The translations under genes were made by a program, and so were the position numbers. A stretch of 64,000 nucleotides of DNA from assembly GCA_024642265.1 (NCBI GenBank), contig JAHEBL010000003.1, positions 1-64,000 of the forward strand. Reading direction: 5' to 3'. The stretch's first letter is position 1. Every line of letters begins with the position of its first letter. Under the pieces are notes generated by a model. That model ran no database searches. It had not been told where the DNA came from and saw only the letters and a list, made by a program, of their open reading frames with translations. This DNA comes from Haliea sp. (lineage in GTDB: Bacteria > Pseudomonadota > Gammaproteobacteria > Pseudomonadales > Halieaceae). Positions 18,409 through 25,828 of this stretch are shown here, one piece after another.

Positions 18409-19032
18409 TTAATCCTCAAAAGGCGCGGTATCTCCCTTGCCAACCCGCAATACCATGGGTGTCCCATCGGCCAGGTCGACCACGGTGGTGGGCTCCATGC
18501 CGCAGTATCCGCCATCGATGACCAGGTCCACCTCGTGCTGCAGTGTGTCGCGGATATCGTAGGGGTCGATCATGGGGTATTCCTCGCCCGGCATGATCAG
18601 GGTGACGCTCATCAGGGGCTCACCCAGATCCGCCAGCAGGGCAGCGGCTATGCGATTATCGGGTACCCGCAGGCCGACGGTCTTGCGCTTGGGGTGCATC
18701 AGGCGCCTGGGCACCTCGGAGGTGGCTTTCAGGACGAATGTATACGGCCCTGGCGTGCAGTGGCGCAGCAGCCGGTAGGCCGCGTTGTCGACCTTGGCGT
18801 AGGCGGCGATTTCCGACAGATCGCTGCAGACCAGGGTGAAATTGTGGCGGTCGTCCAGTTTGCGGATACGCCGAATCCGGTCCAGCGCATTCTTGTCACC
18901 GATATGGCAGCCCAGCGCATAGGCGGAGTCGGTGGGGTAGACGACCACACCGCCGGCGCGAATGATATCGGCGGCATTGCGGATCAACCTCGCCTGCGGG
19001 TTGTCGGGATGAATCTGGTAAAACTGGCTCAT
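18409..19032 (-). CDS. YciO-type Sua5/YrdC family protein
   Basis: A 207-residue YrdC-fold protein (GGVVVYPTDSAYALGC, RRIRKLDDRHNFTLVC, LRVPDN) of the L-threonylcarbamoyladenylate synthase superfamily. Length and sequence fit YciO rather than TsaC: the basic residues are laid out as in YciO and the neighbour is the RNase AM gene, as in E. coli. TsaC makes the tRNA t6A intermediate; YciO's main role is not settled. The start overlaps the RNase AM stop by 4 nt (ATGA). Confidence 0.85.
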   Translation of the reverse strand: MSQFYQIHPDNPQARLIRNAADIIRAGGVVVYPTDSAYALGCHIGDKNALDRIRRIRKLDDRHNFTLVCSDLSEIAAYAKVDNAAYRLLRHCTPGPYTFVLKATSEVPRRLMHPKRKTVGLRVPDNRIAAALLADLGEPLMSVTLIMPGEEYPMIDPYDIRDTLQHEVDLVIDGGYCGMEPTTVVDLADGTPMVLRVGKGDTAPFED

Positions 19033-19934
19033 GGCTGCTGCTGCGCCCCCGCTGTATCCGCATCTGCCGGCCGGGGGAGCCAGCGTTCCCAGACCCCGCG
19101 CAGACCATCCAGCAGCGGCGGTTCCACCCCGGGCTGCGGGCTGTAGGGGCCATCGCGGTGGAAGTCCGAACCCACCGATACCTCAAGCGCAAACTCGCTG
19201 GCAAGCTTGCGCAGCTGCGCGGTCTGGTCCGGCGTCTGGTAACCGCTGGTGACCTCGATCGCCGTGCCGCCGGCGGCCATGAAGTCCACCACCAGCCGGC
19301 GCAGTTTCATCCGGGTAAACTTGTACTTCAGGGGATGGGCAATAACGGCCACCCCGCCGGCAGCGACAATCCACGCCACCACCTGGGCCAGTTCCGGCCA
19401 GAACGCCTTGACGTCACCGGTCTTGCCCTGGCCCAGGTAGCGGTCAAAGGCCTGGTTGTGGTCGGCCACGTGCCCGCTGGCCACCATCCAGGCCGAGAAG
19501 TGCGGCCGACCCAGCTGGCTGTCACCCGCCTCCGCCAGGGCGCCCTCCAGCGCGCCGTCGAAGCCGAGGGCTTCCAGCCGTTGCGCTATTTTCCGCCCGC
19601 GCTCGATGCGGGCCGCGTTGAGCAGGTCCAGCCCTTCGCCCATGGCAGGGTGATCGCAATCCATGCCCAGCCCCAGGATGTGGATAGTGGTGGCGGACCA
19701 GCGGCAGGAAAACTCGATGCCGGGAATCAGCCGCAAACCGGGGGTATTGTGCGTATACTGCTCCTCCCGGGCAGTCCGGGCCAGGTCACCCGCCGCCGCC
19801 AGGTAACCGGCGACCGTGTCGTGATCGGTGATGGCCAGCATGCCGATTTGCCGCTCACGCGCCAGCGCCACGAGTTCGCGGGGACTCAACGCGCCGTCGG
19901 AAGCGGCGGTATGGGTGTGGAAGTCAATCAGCAC
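19029..19934 (-). CDS. rnm: RNase AM / 3',5'-nucleoside bisphosphate phosphatase (PHP domain)
   Basis: A PHP-domain metallophosphoesterase of the YciV/TrpH group. Metal-binding motifs are DFHTHTAASDGALS at the N-terminus, ITDHDT, GIEFSC, VIAHPLKY and SDFHRDG. E. coli RNase AM trims 5' ends of rRNA and also hydrolyses 3',5'-bisphosphates. I choose the GTG at 19934, which gives the usual short lead before DFHTH (301 residues). The frame continues upstream to 20033, but that part overlaps the start of yciB and is not conserved-looking. It is coupled to the YciO-type gene. Confidence 0.85.
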   Translation of the reverse strand: MLIDFHTHTAASDGALSPRELVALARERQIGMLAITDHDTVAGYLAAAGDLARTAREEQYTHNTPGLRLIPGIEFSCRWSATTIHILGLGMDCDHPAMGEGLDLLNAARIERGRKIAQRLEALGFDGALEGALAEAGDSQLGRPHFSAWMVASGHVADHNQAFDRYLGQGKTGDVKAFWPELAQVVAWIVAAGGVAVIAHPLKYKFTRMKLRRLVVDFMAAGGTAIEVTSGYQTPDQTAQLRKLASEFALEVSVGSDFHRDGPYSPQPGVEPPLLDGLRGVWERWLPRPADADTAGAQQQP

Positions 19935-20024
19935 AATCTTTACACTTGATGCCCGGCAGCCGTAACGGCGCTGGCACAACCCGGAGAAAAAACACATGGT
20001 AACAGCCGGAGCACCGCGGAATCC

Positions 20025-20618
20025 ATGAAGCAATTAGCGGAATTCCTCCCCATCGCCCTGTTCTTTATCGTCTACCAACTCAAGGGTACATCCGTTGAGC
20101 TGGCCGGCTGGGAGTACACCTTCGACGGCATTTTTTCCGCGACGGCCATCCTGATGGCAGCCACGGTGGCGCAGGTGGCCATCACCTTCGCATTCACCCG
20201 CACCCTGGAGAAGCGGCTGCTGTGGCTGCTGCTCGCCGTCATGGTCTTTGGCGGCGCCACCCTGGTATTTCGCAATCAGATGTTTATCCAGTGGAAGCCG
20301 ACCATTTTCAACTGGGTGCTGGCCCTGGTCTTCGGTGCCTCCCAGTACATTGGCGACAAGAACCTGATGGAGCGCACCCTCGGCAGCCAGATACACCTGC
20401 CAAAAGCCGTGTGGGGCAAGCTGAACCTGCTGTGGGTCGCCAACTTCGTGATCGTGGGCGGCCTCAATCTGGTGGTGGCCTACGGCTACAGCGAGGACAC
20501 CTGGGTGAGCTACAAGCTGTACTCCTCGATTGGCTTCACCCTGCTGCTCACCATTCTCACCGCCCTGCTGATCAGCCCGCACCTCAAGGACGAACAGGAA
20601 CAGGTCGCCAAGGAGTAG
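20025..20618 (+). CDS. yciB: Inner-membrane septation protein YciB
   Basis: A 197-residue polytopic membrane protein with about five helices. It has the family features FLPIALFFIVYQL at the N-terminus, and GDKNLMERTLG and LPKAVWGKLNLLWVANF in the middle. YciB (IspZ) is linked to cell-envelope integrity and division in enterics. It is divergent from the RNase AM gene with about 90 bp between, as in E. coli and Pseudomonas, where yciB is near yciO and related genes. Confidence 0.93.
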   Translation: MKQLAEFLPIALFFIVYQLKGTSVELAGWEYTFDGIFSATAILMAATVAQVAITFAFTRTLEKRLLWLLLAVMVFGGATLVFRNQMFIQWKPTIFNWVLALVFGASQYIGDKNLMERTLGSQIHLPKAVWGKLNLLWVANFVIVGGLNLVVAYGYSEDTWVSYKLYSSIGFTLLLTILTALLISPHLKDEQEQVAKE

Positions 20619-20633
20619 CAGCGCAGGGATGGT

Positions 20634-20660
20634 TGCGCCCCGCTGTCATTGAGGGGCGCA
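20634..20660. terminator. Stem between convergent yciB and SDR genes
   Basis: A perfect 8-bp stem TGCGCCCC / GGGGCGCA with an 11-nt loop, placed 15 bp after yciB and 23 bp before the end of the convergent SDR. No T tract follows on either strand, so it is at best a partial or Rho-assisted terminator. Confidence 0.35.
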
Positions 20661-20683
20661 GCAGTGACCGGACATCGTTGCCC

Positions 20684-21445
20684 CTAGAGGAACCAGGAAC
20701 CGCCGTCGACCATATGGGTCTGGCCTGTTACGAAAGCGCTGTTGTCAGAGGCCAGGTAAATGATGGTGCCGGTGAGGTCGTCGGTCTCGAGATTGCGCTG
20801 GATAAGCTGTCCCGCGGCGATCACCTTTTTGGCCTTTTCCAGCTTTTCGCCGAAAAAATCCTCGGTGCCCTCGGTCATCACGGCCGAAGGGGCCACCGCA
20901 TTGACCCGGATCCTGTCCTGGCCCAACTCCCTTGCCATGCCCCGGGTCATGCCGATCACCGCAGCCTTGGAAGCCACGTAATCCAGGCCATAGGGCAGGC
21001 CATAAACCGCCGCCAGGGACGAAATGTTGATGATGGAGCCACCGCCAGCGTCCCGCATCGGCTGCACGACAGCCTTGCAGCATTGCCACAATCCCTTGAC
21101 GTTGATCGTCATGACCGCGTCCCACTGGGCCTCATCCAGGTTTTCGAAGCGGGCGCCTTTCAGTCCGGCGTACAGGGCGGCATTATTCACCAGCACATCG
21201 ATCCTGCCGAAACTGCTCACCGCCTGCTCTGCCATGGCCGTGCAACTGGCCATATTCGCGATATCGGTCACCGCCCCCACCGCACGCCCCCCGGCAGCGA
21301 CAATGGCGGCCACGGTATCGTCACAGGAATTGATGTCACAGGCGAAAACAGCGGCGCCTTCGCGCGCCATCGCCTCTGCATAAGCGCGGCCGAGGCCTCG
21401 TGCAGCGCCAGTTACAATGGCGACCTTGCCTTCAAGTTGCGACAT
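20684..21445 (-). CDS. Short-chain dehydrogenase/reductase
   Basis: A 253-residue classical SDR: cofactor motif TGAARGLG (12-19), Asp at the end of beta-2 (ACDINS) suggesting NAD(H), NNAA (87-90), Ser142/143, and the catalytic Tyr156/Lys160 (YVASK). The substrate cannot be told; 3-oxoacyl or hydroxysteroid-type alcohols are typical of this group. It lies upstream of accessory catabolic genes and next to an AraC regulator on the same strand, which suggests inducible expression. Confidence 0.85.
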   Translation of the reverse strand: MSQLEGKVAIVTGAARGLGRAYAEAMAREGAAVFACDINSCDDTVAAIVAAGGRAVGAVTDIANMASCTAMAEQAVSSFGRIDVLVNNAALYAGLKGARFENLDEAQWDAVMTINVKGLWQCCKAVVQPMRDAGGGSIINISSLAAVYGLPYGLDYVASKAAVIGMTRGMARELGQDRIRVNAVAPSAVMTEGTEDFFGEKLEKAKKVIAAGQLIQRNLETDDLTGTIIYLASDNSAFVTGQTHMVDGGSWFL

Positions 21446-21553
21446 AAAGATTATCCCGGGCGATTATTGGAGGCGCTAAGTTAGCACAGGCCGCGATGGC
21501 ACGGAACGCCGGCACGGCGCGGTAAACAATGTGAGACAGGGCAGCCACGGGAC

Positions 21554-22573
21554 CTAATGGCCGCCGGCGCGAAACTCAGTGGGCGACTTCCCGGTCCAGC
21601 GCTTGAAGGCGCGAATGAAATTGCTGAGATCGGAAAAGCCCAGCATGAAGGCGATCTCGGTGATCGACAGCCGGCTCTGCCCGATGTACCCCAGGGCCAG
21701 TTCGTGCCGGGTCTCGTCCAGCAGTTGCTGAAATGACAGTCCCGCCCGGGCAAGCTTCACCTGCAGGGTGCTGGCACTCATATTGACGCTCGAAGCTATG
21801 GTCCCGCGGCTGACTGACCCGCCGCTGAGACCGGAGACAATATTGGCCCGCACCCGGGTGACAATATCGTCGCGGTCGAGCTTTTGCAGATAACTCATCA
21901 CTATCTGATCGTTGTGCTGGGCCAGCTCCCGGCTGGCCCCGGACAGGGGCTCGCGCATGGTGGCCAGATCGAAGTAGAGGCTGAGCGACGCCTGCTCAAA
22001 CAATAGCGGGCAGCCGAAATTTTCGCGATAGGGCGCGTCACCAGCAGCCGGCATCGGTCTGCGCAGTTCCACACGCAGGGGGTGCAGGTCGCCCTGGTAG
22101 GCCATGCGCATCAGGCGCAGAATCAGGGCGACAAAGGTATCCTCGGTTTCAAAACACAGGCTGGAACTTCTGGGTACCGCGGCCAGCCTCAGTTCCGTGC
22201 CGTCTTCACTGACACTGTAGGCACCACTTTGCGCGACCAGCGCCCAGTAGCGCACCAGGCGGTTGCAGAAATCCTCAAGGGTCTCGCTGGCGAGCAATGC
22301 GTAGCCCAGCGCGTGCAGCATGCCCGGCAGAATGCAGTCAGCGACGCGCAGGCCAAAATAGGCGTCGCCGGTAGCCGCCACCGCCCGGGCGTAGATGGCG
22401 TTAATATCCGAGTCGGTGATGCGCAGCATGGGGTCATTGCTGCGCACTCGCTCCACGTGGGCATCCCGCAAAATTTCGACGGGATCTGCTCCGGCGGCCT
22501 CCAGCGCCCGCGTGATAGCCTCGGTATAGCCCGCAAGGGTGGTGGGTTCAGCGGAAGACCTGGGCCGGCTCAT
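21554..22573 (-). CDS. AraC-family transcriptional regulator
   Basis: A 339-residue regulator with an N-terminal ligand-sensing domain of the Arabinose_bd (OruR/ArgR-like) type. It ends in a C-terminal pair of helix-turn-helix motifs (TIASSVNMSASTLQVKLARAG, then LSITEIAFMLGFSDLSNFIRAFKRWTGKSP). I start at the ATG at 22573 (MSRPRSSAEP). A frame extension to 22639 exists but reads through a CCAACC-N7-GGTTGG inverted repeat that is more likely an operator. It is divergent from the epoxide-hydrolase-like gene and probably controls it and/or the SDR. Confidence 0.87.
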   Translation of the reverse strand: MSRPRSSAEPTTLAGYTEAITRALEAAGADPVEILRDAHVERVRSNDPMLRITDSDINAIYARAVAATGDAYFGLRVADCILPGMLHALGYALLASETLEDFCNRLVRYWALVAQSGAYSVSEDGTELRLAAVPRSSSLCFETEDTFVALILRLMRMAYQGDLHPLRVELRRPMPAAGDAPYRENFGCPLLFEQASLSLYFDLATMREPLSGASRELAQHNDQIVMSYLQKLDRDDIVTRVRANIVSGLSGGSVSRGTIASSVNMSASTLQVKLARAGLSFQQLLDETRHELALGYIGQSRLSITEIAFMLGFSDLSNFIRAFKRWTGKSPTEFRAGGH

Positions 22574-22584
22574 GCACAACCGCT

Positions 22585-22603
22585 CCAACCGGTGCCAGGT
22601 TGG
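22585..22603. promoter_or_regulatory. Inverted repeat upstream of the AraC-type regulator
   Basis: CCAACC (22585-22590), 7 bp, GGTTGG (22598-22603), 12 bp upstream of the regulator's ATG in the divergent promoter region. It is a candidate operator for autoregulation. Only the symmetry supports it. Confidence 0.3.
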
Positions 22604-22737
22604 GCGCCGCAATGACAACTTCCCGGGCCAAAAAGCCAAGCATAATTTTCAAGCATTAGTATTATCGTCTGTAGCTCTGCGCTCTTTTTTACCATGCCGA
22701 CCGCCAAACCGCCAATGACACCGCCTGCGACGAGGAC

Positions 22738-23568
22738 ATGATGGCCCAACCCCGCATCCGCTTCGACGGCCGGCAAATCGCCGTCAACGGCCTCACCCTC
22801 AACGTGATCATCGAGGGCGAAGGCCCCGACGTACTGCTGGTGCATGGCTTTCCCGATAGCCACCAGGTGTGGCGCCACCAGATTCCCGCGCTGGTGGCGG
22901 CCGGCTACCGGGTCATTGCTCCGGACATCCGCGGCTTCGGCGAGAGCGAGGCCCCCACTGGCAAGGGTGCGTACCGGGTGAAAAATTTTGTGACTGACAT
23001 GGTCGCCCTGCTCGATGCGCTGGAAATCGACAAGGTGCGGCTGGTGAGTCACGACCTGGGCGCCGTCGTCGGTTGGGCCTTCACGATCGCGCATCCGGAG
23101 CGGGTGGACCGCCTTGTCGCCATGTCAGTGGGACACCCCGCGGCCTACCCCCGCGGCGGACTGGCGCAGAAGCTCAAGGGCTACTACGTACTGATCTGTG
23201 CCTCGCCCATCGGCGAGTGGTTCCTGAGGCTGTTCAACTGGCGTATGTTTCGCATGGTATTGAACTACCCTGCCGAATTTCCTCACTGGCAGGCAGAGAT
23301 GTCGCGCCCCGGACGACTGTACGCGGGGATCGGCTTCTATCGCGACAACCTCCATCTGGTGCTGCCACGCAAGTACCCCAAAGTGACTGTGCCGGTAATG
23401 GGCATCTGGAGCAGTGGCGACCACGCCCTGTCGCGCAAACAGATGGTTCTCTCCGGCGAGTATGTAGATGCCCCCTGGCGCTATGAGCAGATCGACGGCG
23501 CCAGCCACTGGCTACAGCTGGACGCGCCGGATAGTATCAACTCCTTGTTGCTGGATTACCTGACCTGA
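22738..23568 (+). CDS. Alpha/beta hydrolase, epoxide-hydrolase-like
   Basis: A 276-residue alpha/beta hydrolase. The oxyanion motif HGFP is at 36-39. The nucleophile is an aspartate, Asp106 in SHDLGAVVG, as in epoxide hydrolases and haloalkane dehalogenases. Asp228 (SSGDHALS) and His257 (GASHWL) complete a likely triad. The residue after the nucleophile is Leu, not the halide-binding Trp of dehalogenases, so epoxide hydrolase is the better guess. A second ATG directly follows the first. It is the only plus-strand gene in this neighbourhood and shares its promoter region with the AraC regulator. Confidence 0.8.
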   Translation: MMAQPRIRFDGRQIAVNGLTLNVIIEGEGPDVLLVHGFPDSHQVWRHQIPALVAAGYRVIAPDIRGFGESEAPTGKGAYRVKNFVTDMVALLDALEIDKVRLVSHDLGAVVGWAFTIAHPERVDRLVAMSVGHPAAYPRGGLAQKLKGYYVLICASPIGEWFLRLFNWRMFRMVLNYPAEFPHWQAEMSRPGRLYAGIGFYRDNLHLVLPRKYPKVTVPVMGIWSSGDHALSRKQMVLSGEYVDAPWRYEQIDGASHWLQLDAPDSINSLLLDYLT

Positions 23569-23598
23569 TTGACGGTGCCGCCATTGGCAGCGGACTCA

Positions 23599-24630
23599 TT
23601 AACTACCCGCTTTCCTGGCCCGCAACAGCACCTTGCCAAAATTCCTGCGGTCCTGCAGGTAGTGGTGGGCGGCTGCGGCCTCCTCGAAGGGGAACACCTT
23701 GTCCACTACCGGCGCCAGCACACCCTCCCCCAGCAACCGCACGATCTCGACCATGTCAGGGGTGAGGCGATCAAACTCCTCGAACAGGCGCCCCATGTTG
23801 GTGCCGAATACGCCACGATTATTGTTGAGCAGGGACAGCGGGTGGAACCACGGCGTGGTGACCACCGCTCGCAACAGGGCCAATACATTCATACGCTCGC
23901 CCTGCACGCTGTCGGCCATGCCGAACATGAACAGGCGACCCAGCGGCGCAAGGCAGCGGTAACTGCGACGAAATGAGTTGCCGCCCTGGGGGTCGAGCAC
24001 CACGTCAACTCCACGTCCCGCCGTGTAGCGCATGACTTCCTTTTCAAAGTCCTGGCTGCGGTAGTCGATACAGTGGGCGTAACCGAGTTCCTTCAGGCGC
24101 GCGTGCTTGCCCGCACTGGCGGTGCCGATCGCGGTGGCCCCGCGCCACTGGCATATCTGCAGGGCGGCGATGCCGACGCCGCCCCCGGCAGAATGCACCA
24201 GCACGGTCTCGCCCGGCCGCAGCGCGCCCAGGCGGATCAGCATGGTCCAGGCAGTGGCGTAGTTCACAGGCACCGCGGCGGCAGCTTCCAGTGACACCGA
24301 GGCCGGCACCTTGTGCACCCATGAGGCATCGACTACCACGGTATCGCTGTAGCCGCCAAAGCGGGTGAAGGTCAGCACCCGGTCGCCCACGCCGAAGCCA
24401 CTGACGCCAGCGCCGACCTGGTCGACGATACCGGCGACCTCATAGCCCACCACGCAGGGCACGGGCGGGGCGTCTGGGTACTGGCCCATGCGCGCCTGGA
24501 TGTCGGCGAAATTGACGCCCGCACAGGCGACGCGGATGCGCAGCTGGCCCGCGCCTGCCTGGGGGTCCGGCGCCTCGCGCACCTGCAGGGTCTCGGGGGC
24601 ACCCTTGGCCGTAATCCAAACCTGTTTCAT
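23599..24630 (-). CDS. NAD(P)H quinone oxidoreductase / VAT-1-like MDR protein
   Basis: A 343-residue medium-chain dehydrogenase/reductase with the nucleotide motif HSAGGGVGIAALQI (146-159). The structural and catalytic zinc cysteines are missing, which marks the quinone oxidoreductase (zeta-crystallin, VAT-1) branch. Such enzymes reduce quinones or enones with NADPH. It is the last gene of a three-gene minus-strand operon. Its ATG overlaps the stop of the dehalogenase remnant by 4 nt (ATGA), so its translation may depend on that remnant being read. Confidence 0.85.
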   Translation of the reverse strand: MKQVWITAKGAPETLQVREAPDPQAGAGQLRIRVACAGVNFADIQARMGQYPDAPPVPCVVGYEVAGIVDQVGAGVSGFGVGDRVLTFTRFGGYSDTVVVDASWVHKVPASVSLEAAAAVPVNYATAWTMLIRLGALRPGETVLVHSAGGGVGIAALQICQWRGATAIGTASAGKHARLKELGYAHCIDYRSQDFEKEVMRYTAGRGVDVVLDPQGGNSFRRSYRCLAPLGRLFMFGMADSVQGERMNVLALLRAVVTTPWFHPLSLLNNNRGVFGTNMGRLFEEFDRLTPDMVEIVRLLGEGVLAPVVDKVFPFEEAAAAHHYLQDRRNFGKVLLRARKAGS

Positions 24631-24836
24631 TGCTGGGCTTCCTCTGCGTGACCGCAGGCCTCTATGGCCAGGCGCGCGAAGTTCTGCGGATCATCCTCCT
24701 GGATAAAGTGGCCGCCGCGCTGGGTGACATGGGACTGGCCTTTGGCGCCCGGCAGCCGTTGTATGAACTGCGCATCGCCACTGCGGGTTATCGGTAATCC
24801 CGAGAAGCGGGAATCCGGGGTTCGCATTACTTTCAT
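24627..24836 (-). pseudogene. Internally deleted haloalkane dehalogenase remnant, frame intact
   Basis: A 69-codon frame. Residues 1-15 align with residues 1-15 of the complete haloalkane dehalogenase at 30126-31022 (10 of 15 identical). Residues 16-62 align without gaps with residues 247-293 of that protein (33 of 47 identical). An in-frame loss of about 231 codons at a shared proline codon therefore explains it. The catalytic His (RGGHFIQEDDP) is kept; the nucleophile Asp, Trp and acid are gone, so it cannot be a dehalogenase. It has a Shine-Dalgarno (GGGAG) and is coupled to the oxidoreductase behind it. It may survive as a leader for that gene or encode a small protein. Confidence 0.85.
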
Positions 24837-24871
24837 CCTGTACGCTCCCTGCTGACAACCATCAAAAAGTA

Positions 24872-25528
24872 TTACCTGCGAATCGCCGCCCGCAACCAGC
24901 CAATTGCCATAAACAAAATAAGCAACGCGCCGCCCACCATCCAGCGCAACTCCGGCACCACGATGCCGCCGTAGGTCGGGGTCAATACCACTTGCAGAGC
25001 CATCATCTTATATGGCTCAAAGGGCGCATACGCCGGGTCAGCAAACAGTTCCAGCACCGCGCGCCGACTGGGGTAGCGCATCACAATCACCCGGCTCCAG
25101 TCATCCAGTTCGGCGGCGTGTCCGATCAGGTTCTGGCCCTGGGTCATTCCCGCGAACAGGGGGTAGGAGCCGTGGGCGAAGGCCAGTGGCATCACTGAGG
25201 TCTCATAGTATTGGTTGGACTCCAGCGGCGTGCCATCAAACGCCGGCGCGCCCTCAAACCGGCGCAGCTGCGGGTAGTAGCGCATCAAGTTGAGCATAAA
25301 CACCGGCCTGCCGTCATCAGCAAGGGCCCAGGCCCGCAACCTGGCCAGCACCTCGGCTTTCTTTTCGGCGGGCATGGCGAGGTTTTTTTCGATCATCTGA
25401 TAATGGAAGTCCACCTCCTCCAACGTGAGATGCCCACGCCACGAGCCCGGCGTCTGCCATGCCCAGAAACCGCCAAACAGCAATAGTAAGACGAGTGCCA
25501 GCTTGGGCATGAACGACGAGCTTTTCAT
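24872..25528 (-). CDS. Membrane-anchored DUF1330-like protein
   Basis: A 218-residue protein starting at an ATG with a good Shine-Dalgarno (GGAGAAAAGG). There is a hydrophobic helix at residues 8-24 and a second at about 196-212. The domain between them resembles DUF1330 dimeric alpha/beta-barrel proteins (VFMLNLMRY at 76-84, later WSRVIVMRYPSRRAVLEL and a DPAY motif). The function is unknown. It is the first gene of the operon with the dehalogenase remnant (35 bp gap) and the oxidoreductase. The family match is from motifs only. Confidence 0.65.
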   Translation of the reverse strand: MKSSSFMPKLALVLLLLFGGFWAWQTPGSWRGHLTLEEVDFHYQMIEKNLAMPAEKKAEVLARLRAWALADDGRPVFMLNLMRYYPQLRRFEGAPAFDGTPLESNQYYETSVMPLAFAHGSYPLFAGMTQGQNLIGHAAELDDWSRVIVMRYPSRRAVLELFADPAYAPFEPYKMMALQVVLTPTYGGIVVPELRWMVGGALLILFMAIGWLRAAIRR

Positions 25529-25608
25529 CCTTTTCTCCGTTGATGGTGATTTACAAATACACGCCACGACTTGCGCCAGGACAAGCTGCGTCCCAGCGTA
25601 CAACGATA

Positions 25609-25622
25609 GTACACATTTGTAC
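25609..25622. promoter_or_regulatory. Possible operator GTACA-N4-TGTAC
   Basis: A 14-bp palindrome about 80 bp upstream of the DUF1330-like start and about 205 bp upstream of the GST-like start. The form is that of a TetR/MarR-type operator, but no such regulator lies nearby. Confidence 0.3.
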
Positions 25623-25639
25623 CGTCAACCTGTCACTTC

Positions 25640-25659
25640 AGCCGGAAAGCCCGGCTTTT
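25640..25659 (+). terminator. Terminator-like hairpin in the GST leader
   Basis: A 6-bp perfect stem AGCCGG / CCGGCT with a 5-nt AAAGC loop; the last stem base opens a TTTT tract. It sits about 170 bp upstream of the GST-like gene with no plus-strand gene before it. It could end a short leader transcript (attenuator) or a small RNA. Confidence 0.4.
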
Positions 25660-25828
25660 CGAGTATGGATTGCGGCCGGATCTATCCTGTAGCACACCCT
25701 GGCAGGCCGCGTTGCCGGGACAACAGGTTCGGCCCACAGGATAGGCTGCCGGGGCTGGGCCGGCGCATACTCGGATCTTCAATTTCGTCCTCCGTGGCGA
25801 GCCGGGTCGGAGCAAGGGAGTCGCACTA

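Larger units (their letters stand above)
25529..25828. other. Structured divergent intergenic region
   Basis: 300 bp between the DUF1330-like gene (minus) and the GST-like gene (plus). It holds three symmetric elements. GTACA-N4-TGTAC (25609-25622) is a possible TetR-type operator. AGCCGG-AAAGC-CCGGCT followed by TTT (25640-25659) is terminator-like on the plus strand although no plus-strand gene precedes it. A 9-bp inverted repeat CTATCCTGT / ACAGGATAG (25682-25690 and 25736-25744) encloses a further CCCTGGCA / TGCCGGG stem. No coding capacity was recognised. Confidence 0.5.

Noticed and set aside
20222-21484. 420-codon plus-strand frame spanning yciB and the SDR
   Set aside because: It is out of frame with yciB, then antisense to the SDR; composition is not protein-like.
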